DNA from: Candidatus Helarchaeota archaeon
Lineage (GTDB): Archaea > Asgardarchaeota > Lokiarchaeia > Helarchaeales > HEL-GB-A
Reading direction: 5' to 3'
Length of the DNA: 64,000 nt
Assembly: GCA_013375455.1 (NCBI GenBank)
Contig: JABXJT010000010.1
Coordinates: 27,769 to 91,768 of the forward strand
Shown here: in pieces, positions 8,106 to 16,886 of the stretch
Numbering within the stretch: the stretch's first letter is position 1
Layout: each line of letters starts with the position of its first letter
Position numbers and translations under genes: made by a program
The notes under the pieces: generated by a model
Seen by the model: only the letters and a program-made list of their open reading frames with translations
Databases searched by the model: none
What the model was told of the DNA's origin: nothing

Positions 8106-8183
8106 AATCCTCTTACTTTTTAAACTTAATAAAATTCTTTCTGAAGCATTTCCTAAATTTAAGAATTAAAATCCTCGAAAAGT

Positions 8184-8521
8184 TTAAATTTTATTTAAAA
8201 GATCTAAAATTTTTTCCTTCAATGGTGAAATTTTGGTCCCAATAATCCCCCAAACTATCTCGAGATCTATTCCAAAATATGCATGGATAAGAATATCTCT
8301 TAAACCCGAAATTTTTCTCCATTCCACTTCTGAGTTCTTCTCTCTAATTTCTTCAGGAACGTTTTTAATGGCTTCCCCTATGATTTCTAGGTTTCTAACT
8401 ACACCATCTTGAATCAATTCATCTTCCTTAAATTTATCAAAAGTCAGATTTTTTGTATATTTTCTATCTTTCGGATTGCATCAAGAATATCATTAAGAAA
8501 AGCTTTATGTTGCCGCTGCAA
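8184..8521 (-). pseudogene. HepT-like HEPN (DUF86) toxin, frameshifted
   Basis: The intact C-terminal part (from 8417) includes 'RDILIHAY', the R-x4-H-x-Y motif of HEPN RNases and AMPylation targets, and '[10 protein letters not shown]'. The N-terminal part ('[17 protein letters not shown]', from a TTG at 8521) is in another frame. Adding one base to the six-T run at 8449-8454 restores a single 112-residue frame, the usual HepT length. It overlaps the end of the MntA-like gene by 17 bases, the standard antitoxin-toxin order. Either the toxin has been inactivated in this strain or the homopolymer is a sequencing error. Confidence 0.75.
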
Positions 8522-8807
8522 ATTTCACGCTCCCTAAAATATATGGTTTTAAATCTGGTTTTATGGCATCCATAATTACAAGATCAACTTTATACTCGAA
8601 TAAATCTTCTAAAAAGAATTTAAGATCCATATAATTATCAAATGTTTTTTGGCCTTTTTCAAATTCTACTAAAATATCAATATCGCTATCATCTTTTTGT
8701 TCATTTCGCAGATAAGATCCAAATAAACCAATTTTTTTAACCCCATATTCCCTAATTTTCCCCATCTTTTTTTCAATATTTTCTATTATAACCTCAGCTG
8801 ACAACAT
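8505..8807 (-). CDS. MntA-like minimal nucleotidyltransferase antitoxin
   Basis: A 100-residue protein with the pol-beta nucleotidyltransferase signature 'GLFGSYLRNEQKDDSDIDIL' (GS then DxD), followed by 'DLVIMD'. In HEPN/MNT pairs the MntA protein neutralises HepT by AMPylating its active-site tyrosine. Upstream of the overlapping HepT-like gene on the same strand, it forms a type VII-style toxin-antitoxin cassette. Since the partner is frameshifted, this gene may now be without a target. Confidence 0.88.
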   Translation of the reverse strand: MLSAEVIIENIEKKMGKIREYGVKKIGLFGSYLRNEQKDDSDIDILVEFEKGQKTFDNYMDLKFFLEDLFEYKVDLVIMDAIKPDLKPYILGSVKFAAAT

Positions 8808-8946
8808 ATTGTTGATATCCTCTTTTATTGGAATTAACTTTTCACATTGTTTATTAAATTTATTAGGATGATCAATTAAAAATTCACAATATCTTTTGAA
8901 AATCTTACAAGTTGAACTAACTCGAATTTTGAATAAGTGAAGAAAA

Positions 8947-11900
8947 ATGACGAAGATTTCATGCTCGAATGGAGTAGTAAATGTTGAGAAAGGTCTGATT
9001 TCAAGAATAGAAGAGACCTGGTACGGTGATCAATTCAATATTAATGAAGGGTTATATTTTGTCTCAGAGACTGGAGAGGAAATGCCTTTTAAACTAGAAA
9101 GTGAAAGAGTTGAGCCCGATGTTAAAACGATCCGATTTCATTGGCCTGAAAATGATAGAATTGGAATCCGCGAAGGATATGCCTATAATAAAACTTTGCG
9201 TGCCCATGTATCAAAGAAAAAGATGGTAGATCATGCGAAATTACATTATTCTACAGCTGATGACACGAAATTAACACGCGAAATGGATGTATTCTTTCTC
9301 AAGAAATCGAAATTTTCGACTTTTGGAATGAATGTAACGAGTGTTTTTGAGGGAGGGAAAAAAGGTAACAAAGGAGTATTCCAATGGAACTTGAACACGC
9401 ATGCCACTTTAAGTTTCTTAAAAAAAGGATTGCAATACGTGCATAATCCGAATGAAATAGATGGTAAAACGCTTGGCGATGATACCATTTGGTTCGGGGA
9501 TACTCATTATAGATTAAGTAATGTAGGGCAACTCTTAGCAGCTACGACCTATCAAAATAATCGAACGAAAGTACTCGAAATTTGCATTCCAGAAGCTGAT
9601 AACTCTCCTGAAAACATTAAAATAATTTTCAAGAAAATTCAAAATGAAGAGGATTGGAAAATACGAAGCGAAATTTTTCCCATTCTTCAATTCCAATTGG
9701 ATCTTTCTCCGGGACAAGAAGTAACGTTTAAGATTGAATTTCGGTTTATCTTTATTCCTGAAAGAAGGATGAATCATGCTTGCTTCATCATTCCTGATTC
9801 TGAAGAGTATTGGCCCTGTGCGCTCGCGTGCGCTGTGACTATAGGAGAGAAGCGAGAGCACTTTTCTGCATTGGCACCTCACAATCCCCGTCTCAACGTT
9901 TTGAATCCAATAATGTGGTACAAGGAGGGGGAACCTCTCGCGTCCTCAATTTACGATTATCTTCTATCTCTTCGTGAAATTGATAAAATTTGCTTGTTTG
10001 GGGTGCCTCGCACTGAAGATATCCAACAACTCATCATCTTGCTGCTCGATAGGGGGAGTGAACTTTCGGAACTTGATTTCTATATTTTCACGAAACCTGA
10101 GAACTTGAAGGAATTACACGCACGAAAAGAAGAGATTGCAGAAGTTGTACTTAAGGCCAGAGAAGAAGTAGATGTAGGAATTATTGATGTAATTAAGAAC
10201 ATGATTAAAATTCATGCCATCCCCAATTTATTGAATACTCCACTAGAATTTAGAAAACTCTATTATAGACAGGAAATTATTTCAAAACATGATCGCCCAT
10301 CGTCAGAGTATTTATTAGCTATTCCCAATGATCCCTGCATTGCATCCATTATAATCCCTTTTGCGAGGTATTTACAAGCCCCTGTTATTATATACCAAGA
10401 TAATGATAAGCCCATTGAAAATTTAGAAGAATTTATCACGGATTTCAAAGGGAATAAGCCGCTGGCAATCACGATTTACTCTAAATCTGAAGCAAAAGTT
10501 GTAGATCAGCTCAAGAATCTCGGTTATACAATTTATAATATTGAATTCACGGATGAAAACGATTTATCCGTAAAAATCGCTCGAATCTTTGAGATTTTAA
10601 AGATCTTCAATTGGGGTTTTAATCCTACTCTACGGAGCCGAATGAAAAAAGCAATTTCAAGCTCGACGGCACCTGTCGATGATTCTGAAGACGATTTCCT
10701 TTCAGTCTTGATGAACATTGATTCAGAGATCGGGAAAAAATACCAGGGGTTTGTAGATAGTGAAATAGATGGGATTTCAGTACGTCATTCGGAATACCTG
10801 CAAGTGGTCTTAAATTGTGCTCAAAAACACTTTAGCAGTTTATTTCACAAATATTACGAAAAATGGAGTCATCTTGAGGAGGTTGTTTTCAATTCAGCAG
10901 TATTATGTGAAAAAATGGAAGATGTTGAGAAAATTAAAAGACGTTGCAATCTCTTGCTAGCTGGTAATTACGCTTTCTATAAAAATGCCCCTTTAATTCC
11001 AATAAACCCTACGACTGAAAAATTGGTAAGTGAGTGCAGGAATTTCTTTGCGGATCTGGACAAAATCATTCAAAAGGGTAGTAATCCTGATGATTCGCTT
11101 AGAAATTTTGGAAACCACTTATACAATACATTGATTCCCACAGAGATTGATGAACTCCTAAAAATAATGATTCCAAATGAACTTCCCTATTTCACTGTAA
11201 CTAGCGGAGTGCCTTTAGAACTCATTCATGATAAGAGAAATTTCTGGGGCATTTATTACAGCTTAGGGCGGATGAGTGGGCTAGATCAATATTCAACCGC
11301 GTTACAGATTAATCTATCTGTATCAGTCCTACCACTCCCTAAAGAACAGTTAAAAATACTCCTCATTGCTAACCCAACTTTAGATTTACCTGACGCATCA
11401 AAGGAACTCGTTCAGCTCCGCCAACGCCTGAAAGGTTTCGAAATTGAAACAATTGAGGGTTGGTCGTGCAGGGAGCATGATATCGTCATGAGCATCAATC
11501 GCGGTCCAAATATCATCCATTACTCAGGTCATGGCTATATGGACCCAATTTTGCCACTTCGAAGCGGTCTCATCTTGACGGATTCCCGATTAACTGCCCT
11601 CGAAATATCCCACTTAAAGCTTTGGTCAAATCCACTGATATTCACGAATGCTTGCCTGAGTGCAGTCCTCGGAACCTCATTTCTACATGCGGGCTCTTGT
11701 TTTTTCGTGTCACCCCTTTGGTCCGTGACTGATTTTACGGCATTGGAATACGCCTATACGTTTTACTCCTCCATCATTTCTGGTTGGGCTTTAGGAGAGG
11801 CCCAAAAGATTGCAAAGAATTTGGTTCAAAGCATACTCAGTAGAAGCCGAGATTATGCGCACGATTTCACGTGGCTCGCGTACAGCTGTGTTGGTGAACC

Positions 11901-12282
11901 CTCTTACTCCCTCATTTACACGAAACCTTGGGAGAAACAAGCGTTTGGTGAAATCATTTTTGCTGCTATTTTCATCAAACAGAAAAGCACTCAATGTGCT
12001 CGTGATAAAGTTATCAAGAAAGTATTCAAAAAGATCCTCACGCACGTCAAACAGTTCGCTGAGGAGTCCGGAGAACCAATATTTGACCAAATTTTGCAGG
12101 TATTTGAACCGATGGTTCAGTCCATCCTCGCTGCAACAGAAGATAATTGGCAAAGCACCATGAATTCCATTCTTGAAAAACTGGATCAGCTCGATGATTT
12201 GGGGAAATCTATTGACGATTTAAAGATTCAAGATCGCGTCCGCCAACTCTTCGGGTTGATTGCCATCGCTTCAAGAGTTTAA
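8947..12282 (+). CDS. Large CHAT-domain caspase-like protease
   Basis: A 1,111-residue soluble protein. Its C-terminal third has the CHAT (caspase HetF-associated) features: 'IIHYSGHGYMDP' with catalytic His862, 'LIFTNACLSA' with nucleophile Cys903, then 'FVSPLWSVTDFTALEYAY' and 'CVGEPSYSL'. Residues 1-270 look like a beta-rich domain, and the middle region is mixed helical without repeats I recognise. CHAT proteases are often effectors of conflict or programmed-death systems, activated by partner sensors; here the large N-terminal part may be the sensor. Neighbours are a HEPN/MNT cassette upstream and a zinc-module endonuclease downstream, which fits a defence-like or mobile context. No gasdermin, STAND or TPR partner is visible. 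Confidence 0.85.
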   Translation: MTKISCSNGVVNVEKGLISRIEETWYGDQFNINEGLYFVSETGEEMPFKLESERVEPDVKTIRFHWPENDRIGIREGYAYNKTLRAHVSKKKMVDHAKLHYSTADDTKLTREMDVFFLKKSKFSTFGMNVTSVFEGGKKGNKGVFQWNLNTHATLSFLKKGLQYVHNPNEIDGKTLGDDTIWFGDTHYRLSNVGQLLAATTYQNNRTKVLEICIPEADNSPENIKIIFKKIQNEEDWKIRSEIFPILQFQLDLSPGQEVTFKIEFRFIFIPERRMNHACFIIPDSEEYWPCALACAVTIGEKREHFSALAPHNPRLNVLNPIMWYKEGEPLASSIYDYLLSLREIDKICLFGVPRTEDIQQLIILLLDRGSELSELDFYIFTKPENLKELHARKEEIAEVVLKAREEVDVGIIDVIKNMIKIHAIPNLLNTPLEFRKLYYRQEIISKHDRPSSEYLLAIPNDPCIASIIIPFARYLQAPVIIYQDNDKPIENLEEFITDFKGNKPLAITIYSKSEAKVVDQLKNLGYTIYNIEFTDENDLSVKIARIFEILKIFNWGFNPTLRSRMKKAISSSTAPVDDSEDDFLSVLMNIDSEIGKKYQGFVDSEIDGISVRHSEYLQVVLNCAQKHFSSLFHKYYEKWSHLEEVVFNSAVLCEKMEDVEKIKRRCNLLLAGNYAFYKNAPLIPINPTTEKLVSECRNFFADLDKIIQKGSNPDDSLRNFGNHLYNTLIPTEIDELLKIMIPNELPYFTVTSGVPLELIHDKRNFWGIYYSLGRMSGLDQYSTALQINLSVSVLPLPKEQLKILLIANPTLDLPDASKELVQLRQRLKGFEIETIEGWSCREHDIVMSINRGPNIIHYSGHGYMDPILPLRSGLILTDSRLTALEISHLKLWSNPLIFTNACLSAVLGTSFLHAGSCFFVSPLWSVTDFTALEYAYTFYSSIISGWALGEAQKIAKNLVQSILSRSRDYAHDFTWLAYSCVGEPSYSLIYTKPWEKQAFGEIIFAAIFIKQKSTQCARDKVIKKVFKKILTHVKQFAEESGEPIFDQILQVFEPMVQSILAATEDNWQSTMNSILEKLDQLDDLGKSIDDLKIQDRVRQLFGLIAIASRV

Positions 12283-12318
12283 ATATTAAAGCGACTACCA
12301 AGACTCGGACGCCATAGA

Positions 12319-12376
12319 CGCCGCCATCGCGGAGGGGTTGGGGAAGGGGACGTGGTACCGGGACTCGTAAAAACCG
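12319..12376. repeat. GC-rich imperfect repeat, copy 1
   Basis: This segment, in the gap between CHAT and the convergent endonuclease gene (12283-12408), is much richer in G and C than its surroundings. Its reverse complement matches 47637-47691 with one three-base gap and about a dozen mismatches. Both copies can encode A-A/V-I-A-E-G-L-G-K-G-T/A-W-Y-R followed within a few codons by a stop, here on the plus strand ending at 12370. It may be a gene remnant left by a mobile element. The rest of the gap holds nothing recognisable. Confidence 0.6.
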
Positions 12377-12408
12377 ATGACCTCTCGGATATAGTTGGAT
12401 CCAACAGG

Positions 12409-13875
12409 TCATAGAGTTTGTTGATGATGTTTTATTGATTTGTCCGTCCATACATAAGCTTTGTTTATTAAATCATTTAAATTGAAATTTGCCTTTGATT
12501 CTGGAATATTTACTTTCTCTTCCTTACACTTTTCTATTATGAAATTGTACATTTCTTCATATCTAATTATGTGGGGTATCTCAATAAGCACCACATCATA
12601 TTGATTACACAGTTCTCTCTTCAGAGAGTCATCTAATTTTCTCTGTTCAAAATCACAAACGGATTCATAAAATAATGTATTATACTGATAGTGTTGCTCA
12701 CCTTGATATTCAAATGCCAATGCTAATTCTTTGTTATACCCATCAAGCTCCATTTGGTTCCCCCTATCGTTTTTCAACCATTTTGGGTGGCTTCTTGGGA
12801 ATTTCATCTTAAAAATTACTTCAAACAGGCTTCGGCAAATTCTTTCACCCCTTCCCATTTTACATTTAGGACACCATCTACCCCTTTTAATATGTGTAGG
12901 GCTTGCTTCCCAAAAATGCCCGTTTTTACAACTAAAAGGTAACTTAAGCCTATTATTGGTATATTTTGTTGCAAGACATTTACCTCCTCGCTTATTTGCT
13001 ATTTCTTGTAACTCTCTAAGCCCATTTTTTAATCTTAATTTGCTGCTACTAGTTTTATAACCGCATTCTTTACACCATTTTCCTTTTTTGATATTTGAAG
13101 GTGTAGCTTTCCATACATGCCCAAGTTCACAGCAAAATGTTAGTTTGGTCCGATTATTGACGTATTTAGTGGATAAACAATCGCCGCCATGCATTTTAGC
13201 AATAATTTTAAGCTCTTCAAGCCCATTTCTTAATTGCTTTTTAAGTGCTCTTTGTTTATATGAGCATTTTCTACACCATTTCCCAGTTTTTATATTAGTA
13301 GGAGTGGCTTTCCAGATATGCCCTTCTTCACACTCTAGCTCCACTTTTGTATGTGCGTTAATATACTTAGTGGAACGAATTCTGCCACCCTTTTTTTTTG
13401 CAATTTCTTGTAATTCTTTGATTCCAAATTTTAATTTCTGTCTTAGCGCACTTGCTTTATGAGCACATTTTTTGCACCATTTCCCCTTCTTGATATTTTT
13501 TGGACTTGCACTCCAGATATGCCCTTCCTTACATTGGAAATTCAATTTTATTTTAGTATTAACATATATTTTCGATAAACATTTACCACCCAATCGTTCT
13601 GCAATTCTTTGCAATTCTATAAGTTTTAATTTTGGTATATGTCTTTCATATTCATTTGTATATTTAAGCCACTTGTCTTTCTCCATCTCTATGATTGAAC
13701 TATTAGATCTTATCCAATCCCTGAATTTATTAGTAATGTAAATTCCTTGGATTGCTCTTCCATTAGTCGTCTGATTATACTCTACAAATAAATTTTCTAA
13801 TTTGGATATTACTTGTTCAGAACAATTGAAATGAGAGAGGAAATTACTTTTATTTTCAGATTTAGGGCGGTTCAT
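12409..13875 (-). CDS. Endonuclease with four zinc-binding modules and PD-(D/E)xK-like domain
   Basis: A 488-residue protein. After about 100 N-terminal residues come four tandem modules of roughly 65 residues, each with C-x4-GH-x-W-x-A-x2-P, then I-K-x-G-x-W-C-x2-C, a treble-clef or zinc-ribbon-like DNA-binding unit. The C-terminal domain has 'GERICRSLFEVIF', 'ELDGYN', 'LAFEYQGEQHY' and 'YDVVLIEIPH', the acidic-residue order of PD-(D/E)xK/Vsr-like nucleases found in phages, giant viruses and selfish elements. It is probably a free-standing mobile endonuclease with a long target recognised by the zinc modules. It is convergent with CHAT and beside a GC-rich repeat, as expected of an insertion. 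Confidence 0.8.
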   Translation of the reverse strand: MNRPKSENKSNFLSHFNCSEQVISKLENLFVEYNQTTNGRAIQGIYITNKFRDWIRSNSSIIEMEKDKWLKYTNEYERHIPKLKLIELQRIAERLGGKCLSKIYVNTKIKLNFQCKEGHIWSASPKNIKKGKWCKKCAHKASALRQKLKFGIKELQEIAKKKGGRIRSTKYINAHTKVELECEEGHIWKATPTNIKTGKWCRKCSYKQRALKKQLRNGLEELKIIAKMHGGDCLSTKYVNNRTKLTFCCELGHVWKATPSNIKKGKWCKECGYKTSSSKLRLKNGLRELQEIANKRGGKCLATKYTNNRLKLPFSCKNGHFWEASPTHIKRGRWCPKCKMGRGERICRSLFEVIFKMKFPRSHPKWLKNDRGNQMELDGYNKELALAFEYQGEQHYQYNTLFYESVCDFEQRKLDDSLKRELCNQYDVVLIEIPHIIRYEEMYNFIIEKCKEEKVNIPESKANFNLNDLINKAYVWTDKSIKHHQQTL

Positions 13876-14018
13876 CTAACTCATTAAGGGAAAAACGTAT
13901 TAAAAAGTTACTCGATGTATAAATCAGATTAAACCAACATTTCTTACAGAGAGATGACTGAAACTATTATGCGCAACATAAAATATAAAGCAAAAACGCA
14001 TTATCAACCGATATTTAT

Positions 14019-14969
14019 TTAGTTTTGTATGTTAACGGGTTTTTTCCCTTCAGATACACGGATTATATTACCAACAACGATTTCCGTCATCCGATCCTGA
14101 CTTTCCTGTGAAGAACCTGCAATGTGAGGTAGTGTGATCACATTATCAAATTGAAAGATGGGGTCACGTGGATCAGCTGGTTCTAGCCAATATACGTCCA
14201 GTCCAACACCTGCAATCCATTTATTCTGTAATGCTTTAAATAAGGCTGGTTTATCGATCACTGGTCCCCGACTCACGTTAATCAAAAAGGCAGTCGGTTT
14301 CATTTGTTGTAATTCTTTCATAGAGATTAGACTTCGAGTTTCTTCGGTCAAGGGTGTGTGCAAGGAGACATAATCTGATTTTTCTAGAATTATTGGAAGG
14401 TCTTGCACGCCTCCTAGAAACTCTAAATTATATTTCGATACTAAATCCTTCTCAACAACACGTTTAGTCGCCAATACTGTCATGCCCATACTATGAGCTC
14501 GCTTAGCCAATTCTTTCCCCGAGCTCCCAAACCCAACAATTCCTAGCGTTTTTCCCATCAATTCAGTTCCAATGGGATGGCCTAGTATTCCATTGTTAAA
14601 TGACTTTTGAATTTCTTTTAAACGCCGAGATAAAGAGAGCATGAGAAAAATGGCGGATTCTGCAACAGTTACATCATTGGCAGCAGCGCAATTTGCTACG
14701 TAAATACCACGTTCTTTGGCTGCTTCTTTATCTACTCCTTCTAAACCTACCCCGAACTGTTGGATTAACTTGAGATTCTTAGCCGCTTCGATAATATCCC
14801 GCGTGATTTTCTCCATGGTAGGAATGATGACATCCACATCTCCAACTTGTTCAACTAAGGGTTGGTTCATATCTTGCATTCGGAATTCAAAATCTTTCAC
14901 GCGCTTTTTCACGCGATCCGCAGCCGTTTTCCATCCAGAACCACAAAAAAAGATTATCAACCAATTCAC
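14019..14969 (-). CDS. D-isomer-specific 2-hydroxyacid dehydrogenase
   Basis: A 316-residue NAD-dependent enzyme with the Rossmann motif 'LGIVGFGSSGKELAKRA', the Arg of 'INVSRGPVID', Glu in 'YWLEPADPRDP', and the His of 'ITLPHIAGSS', the complete catalytic set. It lacks the C-terminal ACT domain of long 3-phosphoglycerate dehydrogenases. Substrate could be phosphoglycerate, glyoxylate/hydroxypyruvate or lactate; sequence alone does not decide. The start is a GTG at 14969, with a TTG at 14960 equally possible. It is divergent from the transglutaminase-like gene. The 142-base gap on its 3' side shows no feature. Confidence 0.88.
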   Translation of the reverse strand: MNWLIIFFCGSGWKTAADRVKKRVKDFEFRMQDMNQPLVEQVGDVDVIIPTMEKITRDIIEAAKNLKLIQQFGVGLEGVDKEAAKERGIYVANCAAANDVTVAESAIFLMLSLSRRLKEIQKSFNNGILGHPIGTELMGKTLGIVGFGSSGKELAKRAHSMGMTVLATKRVVEKDLVSKYNLEFLGGVQDLPIILEKSDYVSLHTPLTEETRSLISMKELQQMKPTAFLINVSRGPVIDKPALFKALQNKWIAGVGLDVYWLEPADPRDPIFQFDNVITLPHIAGSSQESQDRMTEIVVGNIIRVSEGKKPVNIQN

Positions 14970-15074
14970 CTTGAGTTTTCTTCATGCCAAAATCGGATGA
15001 ATTTATTGCCCTAAATTGTTTATTATGTGTTTAGTATTAATCTCATAAAAACGAATAGCCGCAAATGATTTCAC

Positions 15075-15905
15075 ATGAAAATTCAGGTTGATCTTGCGAA
15101 TACCTTACACATCCAGTCGGGCAAGTTACAAGCGGGATATCTCACTTGGAGTCTCTATGGGGAAAGCAAGCATCAAACGGTTGAAATTCTAAGCCAAAAT
15201 CCGGCGTTCCAGATCCGTGAGGTAGGAGAAAAGAATTACGGAGGTTTCATAAAGCTTTCCGCTCTAAAGGCGGGTGATGAGTTCCGATTTAAAACCTCTC
15301 TCTTATTTTCTACCAAGAATCTTAAATTTCCAATAATCAATTTCAAGTTCAACACGTATCCAAAAACAATGACAGCTCAATATTGCAGGAACGCCAAATT
15401 CTGGGAAACTAAGGATCCCGAACTTACTGAAATCGCTCAGAACCTATTAATAGAAGCGGGTGATGACGTGCGTAAGTACTTACAAAAGACCTATCAGTTC
15501 GTTCAAAATAATATCAAATTCCGTGAAAACTTAGACCATCGCTTGGGCGCAAAACTTGCTTTAAAGGAAGGAAAAGGTGATTGTGACGAGTTTTCTGACC
15601 TGTTCATCACTCTATGTCGCATAAATCACGTACCCGCTCGGCGTGTTCTAGGATTGCTGATTACCACTCCTGAAGATTTCAGTCTACACGCGTGGTCGGA
15701 AATATATATTCCCGTTTACGAAGATTGGGTTCCCTTTGATGTTGCTTTGAATGAATTCTCCTCAATCAAATGGAATTATTTAATTCGTGCTCACACTGGC
15801 CTCCGAAATGAAGCACCACTCGTTCGATTCAAATCTAAAGTGGGCAAACATTTCCGTGCTAAATTCGCTGATAATGATGTCGCCCAAATCTCTCTCATAT
15901 CGTAG
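15075..15905 (+). CDS. Transglutaminase-like cysteine protease superfamily protein
   Basis: A 276-residue protein with a transglutaminase-like core: Cys170 in 'GKGDCDEFSDLFITLCR', His205 in 'SLHAWSEIY' and Asp222 in 'VPFDVALNEF' form the triad. Residues 1-110 are a beta-rich domain. There is no signal peptide, so it is cytosolic. Archaeal members may be proteases or peptide-bond hydrolases. It is followed 22 bases later by a small membrane protein and then a Cys-rich protein on the same strand. Confidence 0.85.
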   Translation: MKIQVDLANTLHIQSGKLQAGYLTWSLYGESKHQTVEILSQNPAFQIREVGEKNYGGFIKLSALKAGDEFRFKTSLLFSTKNLKFPIINFKFNTYPKTMTAQYCRNAKFWETKDPELTEIAQNLLIEAGDDVRKYLQKTYQFVQNNIKFRENLDHRLGAKLALKEGKGDCDEFSDLFITLCRINHVPARRVLGLLITTPEDFSLHAWSEIYIPVYEDWVPFDVALNEFSSIKWNYLIRAHTGLRNEAPLVRFKSKVGKHFRAKFADNDVAQISLIS

Positions 15906-15927
15906 TTCAACAAAAAGCAAATTATAA

Positions 15928-16362
15928 ATGGTTTTAACCTCAATTAATTCAATGATGGTTTCCTTGCTTCTCATGCTTAATTTATTGGATTTTCCACTTG
16001 ACGCGATTGATAAAATGACTCTATTCCTCATTTTATTCTCTGCGGGACTTTTATGCATACTCTGCGCCATTCTCCTAGCGATTTATCTCTTGAAGAGCGA
16101 TAGATTCACCACACCATCGCAGAAGGAAACTAAAATTACTTCATATCCTGCTTTTAAGGAGTATGAAGAAGAATCAAGACTTTCTCGGTTAAAAAACAAG
16201 ATTGTATCCCTATTCAGAGGGATTAAAGGAGTCTTTACACGTTCTGAGGATGACTATGAGCTCGCTGAACCTAAATCTTTAGAAACTACACCCGATATTC
16301 CTTCCGATCTTCCCGAAGAAGACTCCACATCCGCCAAAGAGGATGCTTCTCCAGACACGTAG
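15928..16362 (+). CDS. Small membrane protein with charged cytosolic tail
   Basis: A 144-residue protein, not recognised. Residues 8-22 are weakly hydrophobic, and residues 30-54 ('MTLFLILFSAGLLCILCAIL') form a clear membrane helix followed by a basic stretch, then an acidic, Ser/Pro-rich disordered tail. It probably anchors the tail at the inner face of the membrane. It follows the transglutaminase-like gene by 22 bases and may be co-transcribed. Confidence 0.65.
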   Translation: MVLTSINSMMVSLLLMLNLLDFPLDAIDKMTLFLILFSAGLLCILCAILLAIYLLKSDRFTTPSQKETKITSYPAFKEYEEESRLSRLKNKIVSLFRGIKGVFTRSEDDYELAEPKSLETTPDIPSDLPEEDSTSAKEDASPDT

Positions 16363-16418
16363 GATAGAATATCCGAATATTCTGCAATTATTTAATCAAA
16401 CAATCCTCAGATAACAGT

Positions 16419-16652
16419 ATGAAATTCAGATGTCAAGGTTGCAAGGATTATAAACGCCTCAAACAATTACCCGATTATCAAGTGTCATTCAATCATTGGT
16501 GCGAAATGAACCAGACCCCCTGCGCTTTAATCCGAAAGTGTGATTTTTATCCTAAAAGGATGAAAAATCTAACGAAGGTTGAACAAAAATTAAATGAATT
16601 TTACAATATTTTCGTTAAAAAACCGGAAGCGCCTAATCCCCCTTTTATCTAA
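16419..16652 (+). CDS. Small Cys-rich protein
   Basis: A 77-residue protein, not recognised. Five cysteines occur in the first half ('FRCQGCKDYKRL', 'HWCEMNQTPCALIRKCDFYP'), spaced so that a zinc or iron-sulfur site is plausible. The basic C-terminal part ends in a proline-rich tail. The ATG at 16419 has no clear ribosome site. The following 225 bases (16653-16877) are AT-rich and probably carry the promoter of the surface-protein genes. Confidence 0.55.
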   Translation: MKFRCQGCKDYKRLKQLPDYQVSFNHWCEMNQTPCALIRKCDFYPKRMKNLTKVEQKLNEFYNIFVKKPEAPNPPFI

Positions 16653-16886
16653 CAGCGCAACATCAATGCATCCATTATAAAAATTTTTTTCATCACATAT
16701 ATTTTCTATATGAGGATTAGATTGAACAATCCCCCCATTTTACATTATTAAAACTCCCCTTATTGTTGACGGGACGTCATCAATTTAATCACTTATCTTG
16801 AAATAACATTTTTATAGAAATTCCTCTACTCTTTTATCTACCGTTATTTCTCAACAGGAAATGATTCATCTTTTAGGGTGAGCTTC

